A DNA stretch of 64,000 bases from Salegentibacter mishustinae (GCF_002900095.1 NZ_LLKN01000002.1:186001-250000); one strand, 5' to 3'. Shown: positions 19,901-29,279, counted from the first letter of the stretch. Program-made: numbers and translations. The notes: generated from the letters alone by a model not told the origin.

Positions 19901-20045
19901 TTGAACTTTCAAGGGAATTTTTATCCCCAAGAAATTCATCAACCGGAATTTCTTCAGCAAATTCTTTTTGTTGGAGCGTCTCAACAACAGAGCTGTTTTC
20001 ATTTAGCTCTTCAACACTTTTCCAGTATTTTTTGTTTGATGACAT
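16977..20045 (-). CDS. actB: Alternative complex III iron-sulfur subunit ActB
   Basis: A large periplasmic subunit combining a molybdopterin-oxidoreductase-like domain (without an evident cofactor role) and a ferredoxin-like domain. The 1022 residues begin with a long n-region and a Tat motif (SRRDFLKYVGFSTAAASLAAC) whose AAC could also act as a lipobox. The C-terminal domain has four cysteine groups: CTGCGACVIAC, CQHCNHAPCETVCPV, CVGTRYCANNCPY and CSMCIQKT, fitting three 4Fe-4S and one 3Fe-4S cluster as known for ActB. It lies between actA and actC. Confidence 0.96.
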   Translation of the reverse strand: MSSNKKYWKSVEELNENSSVVETLQQKEFAEEIPVDEFLGDKNSLESSKTSRRDFLKYVGFSTAAASLAACEGPVIKSIPYVVQPERIVPGVANYYASTIADGFDFASVLVKTREGRPIKIENNELSKSKGGVNSRVHASVLSMYDANRVKRPMIEGRNVSWEEFDREVGSALENVSGDMILLTQTFASPSTTKLINEFSEKYPNVRHVVYDTVSENDALNAFQSKFGKRALPNYDFSKAETIVSVGADFLGDWQGGGYDAGYAKGRVPKNGKMSRHVQFESNMSLTGANADKRYPVTPSQQKAVLAALYGYVAGGSSTSDLPAKIDDAVVKAARQLRKAGSGAVVVSGIPDANAQALVLEINEALGSTVMDADNPRMIRQGNAEEVMQAVEDMKSGSVGAVLMAGVNPAYSLPNGKEFAEALAKVEVSLAFSMKPDETAQLCKFVAATPHYLESWGDIQYTASDFSLMQPTIRPLFDTRQFQDCLLKWTDNEKSYHEYIKETWSGSIPSWNTALHDGVFKATSPVEVGASEASESINVATAASELARPSENNGMELTLYTKPSMGDGQQANNPWLQEMPDPLTRASWDNYLTISKADAESMGLENENVSNGGLNGSYANVTLDGTVVKNVPVLIQPGQAKGTVGLALGYGKKEGIQEEMQVGVNAYPLYKNLNAVQSVTIEKAPGVHEFACVQLHNTLMGRGDIIKETTLEVFNTKDVHEWNSVPEVSLDHVEKPVTSPEVDMWDGFDRSIGHHFNLSIDLNACTGCGACVIACHAENNVPVVGKSEVRRSRDMHWLRIDRYYSSEDSFIDDLDKKENISGLGSSLSEFGELEEPADNPMVVFQPVMCQHCNHAPCETVCPVAATSHGRQGQNQMIYNRCVGTRYCANNCPYKVRRFNWFNYSENEEFDYHMNNDLGRMVINPDVTVRSRGVMEKCSMCIQKTQKTILDAKREGRVIEDGEFQTACSAACDKGAMTFGDINNEGAVIRDKKEDDRMYHLLEYVGTKPNVMYQTKIRNTTEA

Positions 20046-20098
20046 ATATATCTAGATATTAACTTCTTAATTAACCCCGAACTACCGGGAAAAAAATT

Positions 20099-21469
20099 TT
20101 AGTAATGGCATTTGGCACATTCAAGGCCTCCCATTTGAGCAATTGTAAGCTCTTCTACACCGTATTTCTTAGATAATTCTTCGTGAATTTTCTCGTAATA
20201 CTCATTCCCTTCCATTCTAACATTGGTTTCTCGGTGACAGTTGATACACCAACCCATAGTTAACGGTGCGTCCTGATAAACCACTTCCATTTCCTGGATT
20301 GGTCCGTGACATTTTTGACACTGAATTCCAGCAACTGTTACGTGCTGCGAGTGATTAAAGTATGCAAAATCTGGAAGGTTATGAATCCTAACCCACTTAA
20401 CAGGCTTTTCTTCCCCTGTATAATCTTGCTCTGCAGGATTCCAGCCTACCGCATCGTATAACTTAGCGATCTCACCGTCATAAAATTCTTTAGAATAATC
20501 TTCGGTAGCAGTTTCTGGTGCAACTTCAGATATCGTTTTGTGACAATTCATACAAACATTAAGCGAAGGAATACCTGAGTGCTTAGAAGTTCTAGCTGAA
20601 GAGTGACAGTATTTACAATCTATCTCGTTATCGCCGGCGTGAATTCTGTGCGAATAATGAATTGGTTGAATTGGCTGATAACCCTGATCAATCCCAACTT
20701 GCATAAAGAAACCGTAAGCGAACCAACCAATTACCAGCAAGCCAAAAACAGCGCTTACCAAAACAAGGAATTGATTTTCAACAAAAGATTTCCAAATTGG
20801 CTTTCTTTTTGGTTTTTCAGGAATTACAACACCGCTAGCCTGAGCGAAATTTCTTAAAGTTTTGTTCACTAAGAACAACACCACAAGTAGCATCGCCAGA
20901 ACGAAAAGCAAAATCCCCAGAATAACATTTACCGAAACACCTCCACCTGAAGATTCACCTCCAGCAGATTCACCACCGGTTTGCGCCGCTTGCGGTTCTG
21001 GCTTTGGTTGTTCTACGTAAGCAAGGATATCATCAATATCAGTATTTGATAATTGAGGAAAAGCCGGCATAGCAGTTTGATTATACTCTTCGTATATCGC
21101 TACAGCCTCATTATCTCCAGAGGCAATTAACTCCTGACTATTCTTGATCCAGCTGTACAACCAATCCATATCACGTCTCTCGGTCACCCCGTGAAGGGCA
21201 GGACCAATAGAAGCTGAATACGGTTTGTGGCAGGCAGCACATAGCGAATTAAACAAGGATTTTCCATTCGCCGGATCTCCAAGATCTGACGTAGCTGCAG
21301 AATCTCCTGAAGATTCATCCGATGATTCATCGGTTTGCTCCTGGCCTTCGGCTGCGGCATCTTGCGAAGCCTCCTCCTGTGCAATTCCCAAAACGCTAAA
21401 TGAGATAAAAAATGCTACACTTAATAGCAATAGTCGCGAAGTTGAGTGGCGGTATTTCACCTTTTTCAT
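20099..21469 (-). CDS. actA: Alternative complex III multiheme cytochrome ActA with N-terminal cytochrome c domain
   Basis: The first gene of the respiratory operon. A signal peptide (LLLLSVAFFISFSVLGIAQ) is followed by a low-complexity acidic linker and a monoheme cytochrome c domain (CAACHKPYSASIGPALHG), then a membrane helix (VNVILGILLFVLAMLLVVLF), a second helix and the multiheme ActA domain. Six CXXCH sites are present: CAACH, CKYCH, CMNCH, CQKCH, CINCH and CAKCH. The usual ActA is pentaheme, so the extra heme is the fused N-terminal domain. A TAnnTTTG box lies 92 bases upstream. Confidence 0.95.
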   Translation of the reverse strand: MKKVKYRHSTSRLLLLSVAFFISFSVLGIAQEEASQDAAAEGQEQTDESSDESSGDSAATSDLGDPANGKSLFNSLCAACHKPYSASIGPALHGVTERRDMDWLYSWIKNSQELIASGDNEAVAIYEEYNQTAMPAFPQLSNTDIDDILAYVEQPKPEPQAAQTGGESAGGESSGGGVSVNVILGILLFVLAMLLVVLFLVNKTLRNFAQASGVVIPEKPKRKPIWKSFVENQFLVLVSAVFGLLVIGWFAYGFFMQVGIDQGYQPIQPIHYSHRIHAGDNEIDCKYCHSSARTSKHSGIPSLNVCMNCHKTISEVAPETATEDYSKEFYDGEIAKLYDAVGWNPAEQDYTGEEKPVKWVRIHNLPDFAYFNHSQHVTVAGIQCQKCHGPIQEMEVVYQDAPLTMGWCINCHRETNVRMEGNEYYEKIHEELSKKYGVEELTIAQMGGLECAKCHY

Positions 21470-21561
21470 ATTATAAGTTGAATTAACGTCTTAACTTTGG
21501 TACGGTTTTTAAAGCCTTAAGCCTTAGTAATATTAACATTTCGCACCCTTAAATTCGGCAA

Positions 21562-21569
21562 CAAAAGTA
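21562..21569 (-). promoter_or_regulatory. Promoter -7 box of the act-cta operon
   Basis: The minus strand reads TACTTTTG, matching TAnnTTTG, in the divergent gap between actA and the SPOR gene. It implies an untranslated leader of about 85 bases. No good TTG -33 was found at the right distance. Confidence 0.5.
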
Positions 21570-21648
21570 ATACTTAAAGTCGATTTTAGGAATGTTAGAT
21601 AAGTGTTAATCGGTAATTTATACTAGTTCTAAATAATAAAACACATCT

Positions 21649-21676
21649 TGTTTAAGTTATTAAATTATACTTTTGC
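21649..21676 (+). promoter_or_regulatory. Consensus promoter of the SPOR-domain gene
   Basis: TTG at 21649-21651, 17 bases, then TACTTTTG at 21669-21676, a full match to TTG-N17-23-TAnnTTTG. The ATG follows 16 bases after the box, leaving a very short leader. Confidence 0.75.
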
Positions 21677-21691
21677 CTTAAATAAATAACT

Positions 21692-22081
21692 ATGAGAAAA
21701 TTAAGCTTAAACAAACTTCTGTTAAGTTGTTTTATCTCAGGAATTTCTTTTCTGAATTTAACAGCCCAAGAAGGTCAGGTCAATATCAGTGAAAACGACA
21801 AGATCACTAAACTACTAGAATTAAAAGCTGAAATGAGAAAGGATAATGAAATTGGGGACCGTTATAAAATTCAGCTTTTTTACGGAAATAATGGGGAAGC
21901 CAATGAAGTTATTAAGGATTACCGAAGTAAGTTCGAATACCCCTCTCTAATCGCCTACGAAGCCCCTAATTACAAAGTATGGGTAGGAAACTTTAGAAAT
22001 CGCCTGGAAGCCGATAGAGCTCTTCTAAAGATTAAAGAAAGTTTTCCTTCAGCATTTATCCCTAAACCACGACGCAAATAG
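21692..22081 (+). CDS. Secreted SPOR-domain protein
   Basis: A 129-residue exported protein with a signal peptide (residues 1-25, ending LTAQ) and a C-terminal SPOR-like fold (residues ~53-124: YKIQLFYGNNGEANEVIKDY, YEAPNYKVWVGNFRNRLEADRALLKIKESFP). SPOR domains bind denuded glycan strands of peptidoglycan, often at division sites. The gene is transcribed alone from a consensus promoter, divergent from the respiratory operon, and shares a bidirectional terminator with infB. Confidence 0.88.
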   Translation: MRKLSLNKLLLSCFISGISFLNLTAQEGQVNISENDKITKLLELKAEMRKDNEIGDRYKIQLFYGNNGEANEVIKDYRSKFEYPSLIAYEAPNYKVWVGNFRNRLEADRALLKIKESFPSAFIPKPRRK

Positions 22082-22177
22082 ATTATCAGCATAACTATTA
22101 AAACCTACTTTAGCATTTCAACTGAAAGCAAGTTCTTGAAACATTAAATCTCGATTATCGAGTAAAAACAAAACATA

Positions 22178-22204
22178 AAAAAAGCGGCCTAAAGCCGCTT
22201 TTTT
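22178..22204. terminator. Bidirectional terminator between the SPOR gene and infB
   Basis: A symmetric hairpin aaaaaagcggc / gccgctttttt with a 5-base loop has A and T runs on both sides, so it can stop the plus-strand SPOR transcript and the minus-strand infB transcript. Confidence 0.9.
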
Positions 22205-22223
22205 TATTCATTAGTAAACCTAA

Positions 22224-25004
22224 TTATTTAAGTTTCTTTTTAACTTCTACTTCACGGAAAGATTCAACTACATCACCTTCCTTAATATCATTGTAGTTCT
22301 TAACCTGAAGACCACAGTCATATCCTTTTGCAACTTCCTTCACATCGTCTTTAAAACGTTTTAATGAAGCAAGCTCTCCGGTATAAACCACAACTCCGTC
22401 GCGAATTAAACGAATTCCAGCATTTCTGTAAATCTTACCAGAAGTTACCATACAACCTGCAATGGTTCCAACTTTAGAGATCTTAAAGGTTTCCCTGATC
22501 TCTGCAGTACCGGTAATCTCTTCTTTAAGCTCTGGAGATAACATTCCTTCCATCGCATCTTTAAGATCATTGATAGCGTCGTATATAATTGAGTAAGTTC
22601 TAATATCAATTTCTTCCTTATCGGCTACCTGTCTTGCATTTCCAGCAGGACGAACATTAAACCCGATAATTACCGCATCTGATGCCGAAGCAAGTAACAC
22701 ATCACTTTCAGTAATGGCACCTACGCCTTTATGAATAATATTCACCTGAATTTCTTCAGTAGACAATTTCAGAAAGCTATCGGTCAAGGCTTCTACAGAA
22801 CCATCCACATCACCTTTAAGGATAATATTAAGCTCTTTAAAGTCACCTAAAGCAATTCTACGTCCAATCTCATCAAGGGTAATGTGACGCTGAGTTCTAA
22901 CACTCTGCTCACGCTGCAACTGAGTACGCTTAGCGGCGATATCCTTAGCTTCACGCTCATCAGTCATCACCTTGAACTTATCACCCGCTTGCGGCGCACC
23001 ATCAAGTCCTAGAATAGAAACCGGCGTTGCGGGACCTGCTTCTTTAACTTCGTGCCCACGCTCATCGTGCATTGCTTTCACCTTACCACTATGGCGACCT
23101 GCTAATACATAGTCCCCAATTTTTAAGGTTCCCGCCTGCACAAGGATAGTAGCAACATAACCTCTACCTTTATCAAGGAAAGCCTCTACTACTGTACCTG
23201 TTGCAGTCTTAGATGGGTTAGCTTTTAATTCAAGAATTTCAGATTCCAGTAAAACTTTCTCAAGAAGCTCTTCCACTCCCATTCCTGTTTTAGCTGATAT
23301 ATCGTGAGACTGAACTTTACCACCCCAGTCTTCAACAAGCAAGTTCATACCTGCCAGTTTTTCCTTAATTTTCTCTGGATTCGCCGTTGGCAAATCAGAT
23401 TTATTGATCGCAAATACAATAGGAACACCGGCAGCCTGGGCGTGAGAAATAGCCTCTTTGGTTTGCGGCATTACATCATCATCTGCAGCGATTACAATAA
23501 TCGCAATATCTGTTACCTGTGCACCACGAGCACGCATCGCCGTAAAGGCTTCGTGACCGGGAGTATCCAGGAAGGTCATTCTTTGACCGTTTTTAAGCTC
23601 TACTCCGTAGGCTCCAATATGCTGTGTAATACCACCACTTTCCCCGGCAATAACATTTTCTTTACGAATATAATCCAGCAAAGATGTTTTACCGTGGTCA
23701 ACGTGACCCATCACAGTCACAATTGGCGCTCTATCTTCAAGATCTTCTGGATTTTCAGGAACTTCTTCTACTGTTTCCTCGATATCTGCAGTTACAAAAT
23801 CTACTTCGTAACCAAATTCATCTGCAACAATAGAAAGTGTCTCAGCATCTAATCGCTGATTCATTGTTACCATCATTCCAAGAGACATACAGGCCGAAAT
23901 CACTTTCGTTACCGGCACATCCATCATCGTAGCAACTTCACTTACCGTTACAAATTCTGTAACTTTTAATGTCTTGCTGTCAGTTTCCTGTTGTGCAAGA
24001 TCGTCTTCTGAACGTTGACGGTGTTGATCTCTTTTATCTCTTCTATATTTAGCTCCTTTACCTTTACCAGATTTACCCTGAAGTTTTTCAAGGGTTTCAC
24101 GAACCTGCTTTTGAACTTCTTCTTCGCTAGGCTCTTCTTTTGTAATAGGTTTAGCTCTTTTTCTAGGAGCTCCTTTTTTACCACCACCTTGATTTGAAGC
24201 TCCTGGCTTCACATCTTTACTAATTCTACGTCGACGCTTTTTACGCTTCTCTTTCTCCTTCTTCTCCTCAGCAGCTTTCTTTTCGTCTTTTTTCTTTTCC
24301 GGTTTTTTAAATTGAGAAAGGTCAATCTTTTTCCCGGTAAAGTTAGGGCCGTTAAGCTTGGTATAATTAGTTTTATGAGTCATAGACTCAGGATCTTTTG
24401 TCTCTTCTTCTTTAGCAGAAGCTTCCTCCTCTTTCTTGGAAGGCGTTTCAGCTTTTTGATCCTCTTTAGAAGGTGCTTCTTCTTTAGGTTTTGGAGATTC
24501 AGTCTTTTCAGGCTTTTGCTCCTTAGCTTCAGGCTTTTCGGCTTCAGGCTTCTTGGCTTCCTCGGGCTGTTCAGGTTGCGCTGGCGCTGGCTTTTCCTCT
24601 TCTTTTTCGGCTTTCTTCTCCGGCCTTTTATCCAGATCAATTTTACCTACTTTTTTAGGACCGGCCAATTTTGCTCTAGAAGAAACTGTTTCTTCGTCCT
24701 TACGATGCTCAGTCTCTTTCTTCTCCTCGGCTTTGCGTTTCTCTTCCTGCTCTTTCTCTCTTGCTAAACGCAATTCTTCCTTCTCCTTTCTTTTTTCTTC
24801 ACCTACTTCTTTAGACTCGACTTTTTTAGACTTGTCGGTCTCAAATTCATCAGAAAGCACCTGATAAACTTCGGGTGAGATTTTGGTAGTAGGACGTGCC
24901 TCAATATCGTGACCCTTAGAATTTAAAAATTCTACAGCCCGGTCTAACGAAATATTGAATTCACGTAATACTTTGTTTAGTCGCATTGTTTTTGCTTCAG
25001 CCAT
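22224..25004 (-). CDS. infB: Translation initiation factor IF-2
   Basis: IF-2 is the GTPase that brings initiator tRNA to the 30S subunit. The 926 residues comprise an N-terminal IF2N domain ([25 protein letters not shown]), a long Lys/Glu-rich low-complexity linker (~residues 75-330) and the GTPase core with G1 [10 protein letters not shown]3 DTPGHEAF and G4 NKSD, followed by domains II-IV. The low-complexity linker is typical of bacteroidete IF-2. It is the last gene of rimP-nusA-infB, 55 bases after nusA. Confidence 0.98.
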   Translation of the reverse strand: MAEAKTMRLNKVLREFNISLDRAVEFLNSKGHDIEARPTTKISPEVYQVLSDEFETDKSKKVESKEVGEEKRKEKEELRLAREKEQEEKRKAEEKKETEHRKDEETVSSRAKLAGPKKVGKIDLDKRPEKKAEKEEEKPAPAQPEQPEEAKKPEAEKPEAKEQKPEKTESPKPKEEAPSKEDQKAETPSKKEEEASAKEEETKDPESMTHKTNYTKLNGPNFTGKKIDLSQFKKPEKKKDEKKAAEEKKEKEKRKKRRRRISKDVKPGASNQGGGKKGAPRKRAKPITKEEPSEEEVQKQVRETLEKLQGKSGKGKGAKYRRDKRDQHRQRSEDDLAQQETDSKTLKVTEFVTVSEVATMMDVPVTKVISACMSLGMMVTMNQRLDAETLSIVADEFGYEVDFVTADIEETVEEVPENPEDLEDRAPIVTVMGHVDHGKTSLLDYIRKENVIAGESGGITQHIGAYGVELKNGQRMTFLDTPGHEAFTAMRARGAQVTDIAIIVIAADDDVMPQTKEAISHAQAAGVPIVFAINKSDLPTANPEKIKEKLAGMNLLVEDWGGKVQSHDISAKTGMGVEELLEKVLLESEILELKANPSKTATGTVVEAFLDKGRGYVATILVQAGTLKIGDYVLAGRHSGKVKAMHDERGHEVKEAGPATPVSILGLDGAPQAGDKFKVMTDEREAKDIAAKRTQLQREQSVRTQRHITLDEIGRRIALGDFKELNIILKGDVDGSVEALTDSFLKLSTEEIQVNIIHKGVGAITESDVLLASASDAVIIGFNVRPAGNARQVADKEEIDIRTYSIIYDAINDLKDAMEGMLSPELKEEITGTAEIRETFKISKVGTIAGCMVTSGKIYRNAGIRLIRDGVVVYTGELASLKRFKDDVKEVAKGYDCGLQVKNYNDIKEGDVVESFREVEVKKKLK

Positions 25005-25059
25005 AAATTGCCCTCTAAATTAACCTCTTTTAATTATTTATATTCTAATGAGTTTTTTA

Positions 25060-26292
25060 CTACTCTTCAAATTCTTCTTTTAAAACCTTCACTACTTCGC
25101 GAATGGTTTCTTCTTCTAAATCGGTAAGTCTAATAAGATCCTCCAATTCCTGTTCCAAAACACTTTTTGCAGTGTCCAGTCCAACTCTTGAAAATTCTTT
25201 GATTACCCAATCTTCAATTTCATCAGAGAATTCCTTCAATTCTACATCTTCTTCCACTCCTTCTCTGAAAACGTCTATTTCATAACCGGTTAACTGCCCG
25301 GCAAGCCTAATATTATGACCTCCACGGCCAATAGCTTTAGAAACTTCTTCCGGCTTAAGCATTACCTCAGCCGTTTTATTTTCCTCATCTAATTTAATAG
25401 ATGTGATTTTTGCAGGACTCAACGCCCTGGTAATATATAATTGATCGTTATTGGTGAAATTGATCACATCTATATTTTCATTCCCCAACTCACGAACAAT
25501 ACTATGTATTCTAGACCCTTTCATACCTACACAAGCACCAACGGGATCAATTCTATCATCGTAAGTATCTACCGCTACTTTTGCTTTTTCTCCGGGAACA
25601 CGAACCACGTTCTGGATAGTAATTAAACCATCAAAAACTTCAGGAATCTCCTGTTCAAATAGTTTTTCAAGGAAAACCGGCGCAGTACGAGAAAGTATAA
25701 TAGTAGGCTTATTTCCTTTAAGCTCTACACTTTCTATTATTCCTTTTACGTTATCTCCTTTTCTGAAGAAATCTGAAGGAATTTGGCGATCTTTTGGCAA
25801 AACGATTTCGTTACCTTCATCGTCTAACAAAATAATTGCCCTGTGCCTAATATGATGAACTTCTGCGGTGTAAATTTCGCCTTCAAGCTCTTTAAAGTGC
25901 TTGAAAATATTAGTGTTATCGTGTTCGTGAATTTTAGATATAAGGTTTTGCCTTAAAGCCAAAATAGCACGACGACCCAAATCTACAAGTTTTACTTCTT
26001 CTGATACATCTTCACCAACTTCAAAATCGGGCTCAATTTTTCTAGCTTCAGCAAGAGAGATCTCCTGGTTAGGATCTTCCACCTCTCCATCGGCAACCAC
26101 AACCCTGTTTCTCCAAATCTCGAGATCTCCTTTATCTGGGTTTACAATAATATCAAAATTATCGTCTTCACCATACTTTTTCTTTAACGCACTCCTAAAC
26201 ACATCTTCCAGGATGGCCATTAGCGTTACACGATCTATCAATTTGTCATCCTTAAACTCTGAAAATGACTCAATCAAGGCGATATTTTCCAT
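25060..26292 (-). CDS. nusA: Transcription termination/antitermination factor NusA
   Basis: NusA binds RNA polymerase and nascent RNA and modulates pausing and termination. The 410-residue product has the N-terminal domain (ENIALIESFSEFKDDKL), an S1 domain (~130-200), and KH1/KH2 domains with GACVGMKGSRIHSIVREL and AIGRGGHNIRLAGQLTGYEI, ending in an acidic helix. It lacks the long C-terminal acidic repeats of E. coli NusA, as usual in this phylum. It is encoded 12 bases after rimP. Confidence 0.97.
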   Translation of the reverse strand: MENIALIESFSEFKDDKLIDRVTLMAILEDVFRSALKKKYGEDDNFDIIVNPDKGDLEIWRNRVVVADGEVEDPNQEISLAEARKIEPDFEVGEDVSEEVKLVDLGRRAILALRQNLISKIHEHDNTNIFKHFKELEGEIYTAEVHHIRHRAIILLDDEGNEIVLPKDRQIPSDFFRKGDNVKGIIESVELKGNKPTIILSRTAPVFLEKLFEQEIPEVFDGLITIQNVVRVPGEKAKVAVDTYDDRIDPVGACVGMKGSRIHSIVRELGNENIDVINFTNNDQLYITRALSPAKITSIKLDEENKTAEVMLKPEEVSKAIGRGGHNIRLAGQLTGYEIDVFREGVEEDVELKEFSDEIEDWVIKEFSRVGLDTAKSVLEQELEDLIRLTDLEEETIREVVKVLKEEFEE

Positions 26293-26304
26293 ATCAATTT
26301 GAGG

Positions 26305-26766
26305 TTAAAATGTTATCATAACTTTAGCATCGGTAATCTCAGAATATGGTAATACCGCTTCCTTTTGCACGGTATGCTTTCCTTTTCCTACGGGTTTTGG
26401 CTCTCTGGCTTTCCAGTTTAGCTTAATCCCGTTCTGATCTACTTCAGTTAAAGTCGCTTCAATTTTTTCGTTATTGGTAGTCACCTGCAGTTTTCTACCC
26501 AGGTTTTTCCGGTATTGCCGTTCCAGGCGCAAAGGTTCAGAAACTCCTGCCGAGCTAACTTCCAAAGAAAAATCCTCTTCTTCCCTGTCTAGATTGTGTT
26601 CAACTTTGCGGCTTACCGCGATACAATCGTTAACAGAAACCCCATTATCACCGTCTATTACGACAGAAATCTTGTTGTCTTTCGTGATATTAAGGTCTAT
26701 TAAAAATAGTGAATTATTTTCCTGGAAAGCTTCCTTCAACAAATTTTCTACTTTATCCTGCAACAT
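26305..26766 (-). CDS. rimP: Ribosome maturation factor RimP
   Basis: RimP is needed for 30S subunit maturation. In 153 residues the N-terminal domain shows [22 protein letters not shown] and the [10 protein letters not shown] segment, then the conserved [12 protein letters not shown] and a C-terminal SH3-like barrel. It is the first gene of rimP-nusA-infB. The leader contains a terminator-like hairpin that ends only 8 bases before the start codon. Confidence 0.96.
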   Translation of the reverse strand: MLQDKVENLLKEAFQENNSLFLIDLNITKDNKISVVIDGDNGVSVNDCIAVSRKVEHNLDREEEDFSLEVSSAGVSEPLRLERQYRKNLGRKLQVTTNNEKIEATLTEVDQNGIKLNWKAREPKPVGKGKHTVQKEAVLPYSEITDAKVMITF

Positions 26767-26773
26767 AGCTTAT

Positions 26774-26799
26774 AAAAAGAGGGGACTTTATGTCCCCTC
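26774..26799 (-). promoter_or_regulatory. Terminator-like hairpin in the rimP-nusA-infB leader (candidate attenuator)
   Basis: The minus-strand RNA contains GAGGGGAC, a 5-base loop, GUCCCCUC and then UUUUU: an 8-bp GC-rich stem with a U run, the form of an intrinsic terminator. It lies between the likely start site (near 26820) and the rimP ATG at 26766, so it would interrupt its own operon unless read through. That attenuation occurs is inference. Confidence 0.6.
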
Positions 26800-26825
26800 G
26801 CTGTACTTTTTTAGTTTCAACGCTG

Positions 26826-26833
26826 CAAATATA
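26826..26833 (-). promoter_or_regulatory. Promoter -7 box of rimP-nusA-infB
   Basis: The minus strand reads TATATTTG (TAnnTTTG), 60 bases upstream of rimP. No TTG -33 element is evident. Confidence 0.5.
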
Positions 26834-26925
26834 ATAATAATTTCAGAGAAAGAAAACCAGACCTTAAATGAAATTTTATTCTTAACTTTAATAAAGCAAT
26901 CATTTTTAATCTCTTAGAAGAATCT

Positions 26926-27759
26926 ATGAAAAAGATACTCGTTCCAACCGACTTTTCTGATACGGCCGAACACGCCCTAAAAATAGCTGCTCAATTAGCA
27001 AAAAAACACGATAGCGAGATCTACCTTTTGCATATGTTAGAACTACCTTTGCAGCTTATAGATCCTGTAGGTGGTGGCAGCAGTCAAAATTTACCGGAAT
27101 CTATTTTCTTTATGAAATTAGCTCACCAGCGTTTTGCAAAACTTATGGCCAGGCCTTTTCTAAAAGACATTAAAGTTCACGAAACCGTTATGTTCCACCA
27201 GGCTTTTGAAGGAATTATGGAGGTAAGCCAGGAATACAAATGTGATATGATTGTAATGGGATCACACGGCGCCAGCGGTTTCAAAGAAATGTTTATTGGC
27301 AGTAATACCGAAAAAGTAGTACGCACCTCAACTATTCCTGTACTCGTAATTAAAAACGAGCATGAAAACTTTGAGGTTGAGAACTTTATTTTTGCTACAG
27401 ATGCTGATATTAATAGCAAAAAAACACTGGAAGCCGCTTACGAATTCTCTAAACTAACAGAATCTAAATTTCATATTCTTTTCATAAACACTCCTAATAA
27501 CTTTATTACCAGCAACGAAGTTAGGAAGCGTATAGAAAATTTTGTTCTAGACACCTCTGTTAAAGATTATACCATACATATTTACAACGATGTAAGTGTA
27601 GAAAAAGGGATTTTAAATTTCGCTTTAAAAAAGCAGAAAACCTTAATTGGAATTGGCACTCACGGGCATAAAGGTTTAGCTCATTTCTTTAATGGCAGCA
27701 TAAGCGAAGACCTGGTGAACCACGCAAAAATGCCGGTGGTAACTTTTAAGATCGTTTAG
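26926..27759 (+). CDS. Universal stress protein, tandem UspA domains
   Basis: A 277-residue cytoplasmic protein made of two UspA folds. The first (residues 1-~145) starts MKKILVPTDFSDTAEHALK and holds the ATP-binding signature in GSHGASGFKEMFIGSN. The second (~150-277) has the matching GTHGHKGLAHFFNGS. Such proteins bind ATP and help cells survive starvation or stress; a precise role cannot be given. It diverges from rimP and overlaps the convergent AsmA-like gene by 4 bases. Confidence 0.92.
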   Translation: MKKILVPTDFSDTAEHALKIAAQLAKKHDSEIYLLHMLELPLQLIDPVGGGSSQNLPESIFFMKLAHQRFAKLMARPFLKDIKVHETVMFHQAFEGIMEVSQEYKCDMIVMGSHGASGFKEMFIGSNTEKVVRTSTIPVLVIKNEHENFEVENFIFATDADINSKKTLEAAYEFSKLTESKFHILFINTPNNFITSNEVRKRIENFVLDTSVKDYTIHIYNDVSVEKGILNFALKKQKTLIGIGTHGHKGLAHFFNGSISEDLVNHAKMPVVTFKIV

Positions 27760-29279
27760 AGAAAAGATTTTAAAGCTCCATTTCTAATATTTTTCCATAA
27801 ATAGTTCCAAAACGACTTAGTTTGGGTGCGTTTGGTTTTGATATTTTTTTGCTCTTTTTCTGCAGAAGTAGCCTCGTTATTCACTATTAGATTTGCCAGG
27901 GCCGAGAGAAGCTTATTCTTTTCTTCCCCATCTTCTTTAAGTACTTCTACTTTAAAATTATCATAAATCAGTTTCATATCTCCGGTAGAGTTTTGATTAT
28001 TCCCGGCAAAATTGAATCGCATATCTCTAATTCCGCCTTCAGATTTCACATTTAACGCAGGCTTCAAAAATTCATTAATTCCCTCACTGGAAATCCTGTC
28101 CATTTGTCCTGAAATAGTAAATGCATCTGCTTTATTAGAAATATCAAAATTCCAATTTACATTAAGACTAGCCTCCCCCATAAACTGAGTTTGCACATCA
28201 ATATCTGTAGAGGGAAAATCCTTTTTAGACATTCCCACATTCGTAATATTATAAATACTGGCATCAAGATTTTTAAAAGTAACCTTACCCGCTCCTCTTT
28301 TAGCCTTCACCAATTCTTCATATTGTATAGCTAGATTTTTCACCCTAATAGTATCCAACTTTAGTTTAATAGGTAACTCCCTAATCATTTTACTATACAT
28401 TGGCTTTTGGCGCGTATCGTCTTTTACGCGCTTATCACGGTAAATCTTTATATCGCCATTCGCAATTTTCATATTTTCACTTAAGAGGCTAAGCGAATCA
28501 TTTTTTAGATTCCAGTTAAAAGAATTAAGCGCCAGTTCCTCGATACTTAGATCGAACCTATCTTTCTCATACGGAATATGCTGCTGAAATTCCTGCTTAT
28601 CATACAAAGGTTTAATATTGATCTTATTGAACGTAAGGGAAATACCGTCCATTTTCATCTTCTCTAGAAACAAATCATGTTGATCATTAAAATTGAAAAA
28701 TAAACTATCTGAAGTCATTTGAAGCTGTTCATATTTAAACGGAAGCCCATTTTTCAAAGATTCATTATCTGCAGTTACATCTTTCATATTCAACGACGGA
28801 ATGCTGGCAAAAAGTTGGTTTTTAACCGAATCGTTTTTAGCCATTTTAAAACTTGCATTAGCAACCTCTATAGATTTGATCAGCAGGTCTAATTTTGTTG
28901 AATTTCCATTTTTAGAGCTATCTTTTTTCTTTTCCTTTTGGGCTTCGGTATAAATTGCTACTTCCGGTTTGACAAGTTTAAGGCTAGAAATTTCAATTTT
29001 CTTATTGCTTAGGTATGCCAGAATATCAATACCATCAAGTTCTATCTCTTCCGCATTAATTTGTATTCCATTTTTCCTATAAACCGCCTTACTTAAGGAA
29101 GCACTCCTTCCTAAAATACTGGCATTAAGATTTTCATATTTAAATTCAGCCTTGCTTAAATTTTCCTGAAGTGCGGTTGCCATTTTATTTTCTATAAATA
29201 GATTGCCGCCAATAATAGCAACCACCAACACTATTAGAACAACAATAAAACCGAGAATTATTTTAGATCTTTTCTTCAA
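27756..29279 (-). CDS. AsmA/DUF748-like membrane-anchored protein
   Basis: A 507-residue protein with a single N-terminal membrane helix (IILGFIVVLIVLVVAIIGG) and a large periplasmic beta-rich part. Segments like LNASILGRSASLSKAVYRKNGIQI and EISSLKLVKPEVAIY resemble the repeating strands of AsmA-like proteins, linked to lipid transport between membranes. The relation is inferred from pattern only; no catalytic motif is visible. Its 3' end overlaps the universal stress gene by 4 bases, tail to tail. Confidence 0.7.
   Translation of the reverse strand: MKKRSKIILGFIVVLIVLVVAIIGGNLFIENKMATALQENLSKAEFKYENLNASILGRSASLSKAVYRKNGIQINAEEIELDGIDILAYLSNKKIEISSLKLVKPEVAIYTEAQKEKKKDSSKNGNSTKLDLLIKSIEVANASFKMAKNDSVKNQLFASIPSLNMKDVTADNESLKNGLPFKYEQLQMTSDSLFFNFNDQHDLFLEKMKMDGISLTFNKINIKPLYDKQEFQQHIPYEKDRFDLSIEELALNSFNWNLKNDSLSLLSENMKIANGDIKIYRDKRVKDDTRQKPMYSKMIRELPIKLKLDTIRVKNLAIQYEELVKAKRGAGKVTFKNLDASIYNITNVGMSKKDFPSTDIDVQTQFMGEASLNVNWNFDISNKADAFTISGQMDRISSEGINEFLKPALNVKSEGGIRDMRFNFAGNNQNSTGDMKLIYDNFKVEVLKEDGEEKNKLLSALANLIVNNEATSAEKEQKNIKTKRTQTKSFWNYLWKNIRNGALKSFL

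Noticed and set aside
9536-21469. Cytochrome bc1 or NADH dehydrogenase operon
   Set aside because: No Rieske/cytochrome b genes; subunit order and motifs are those of alternative complex III followed by an oxidase.
23304-23852. Plus-strand frame of 182 codons opposite the IF-2 GTPase domain
   Set aside because: The opposite strand encodes the conserved GTPase core of IF-2; no start signal or family match on this strand.
24312-24767. Plus-strand frame of 151 codons opposite infB
   Set aside because: It is the antisense of the Lys/Glu-rich linker of IF-2, giving a Phe/Leu-rich artefact; infB is certain.
26474-26917. Plus-strand frame of 147 codons over rimP and its leader
   Set aside because: It overlaps all of rimP's conserved region and the promoter gap; the product looks random.
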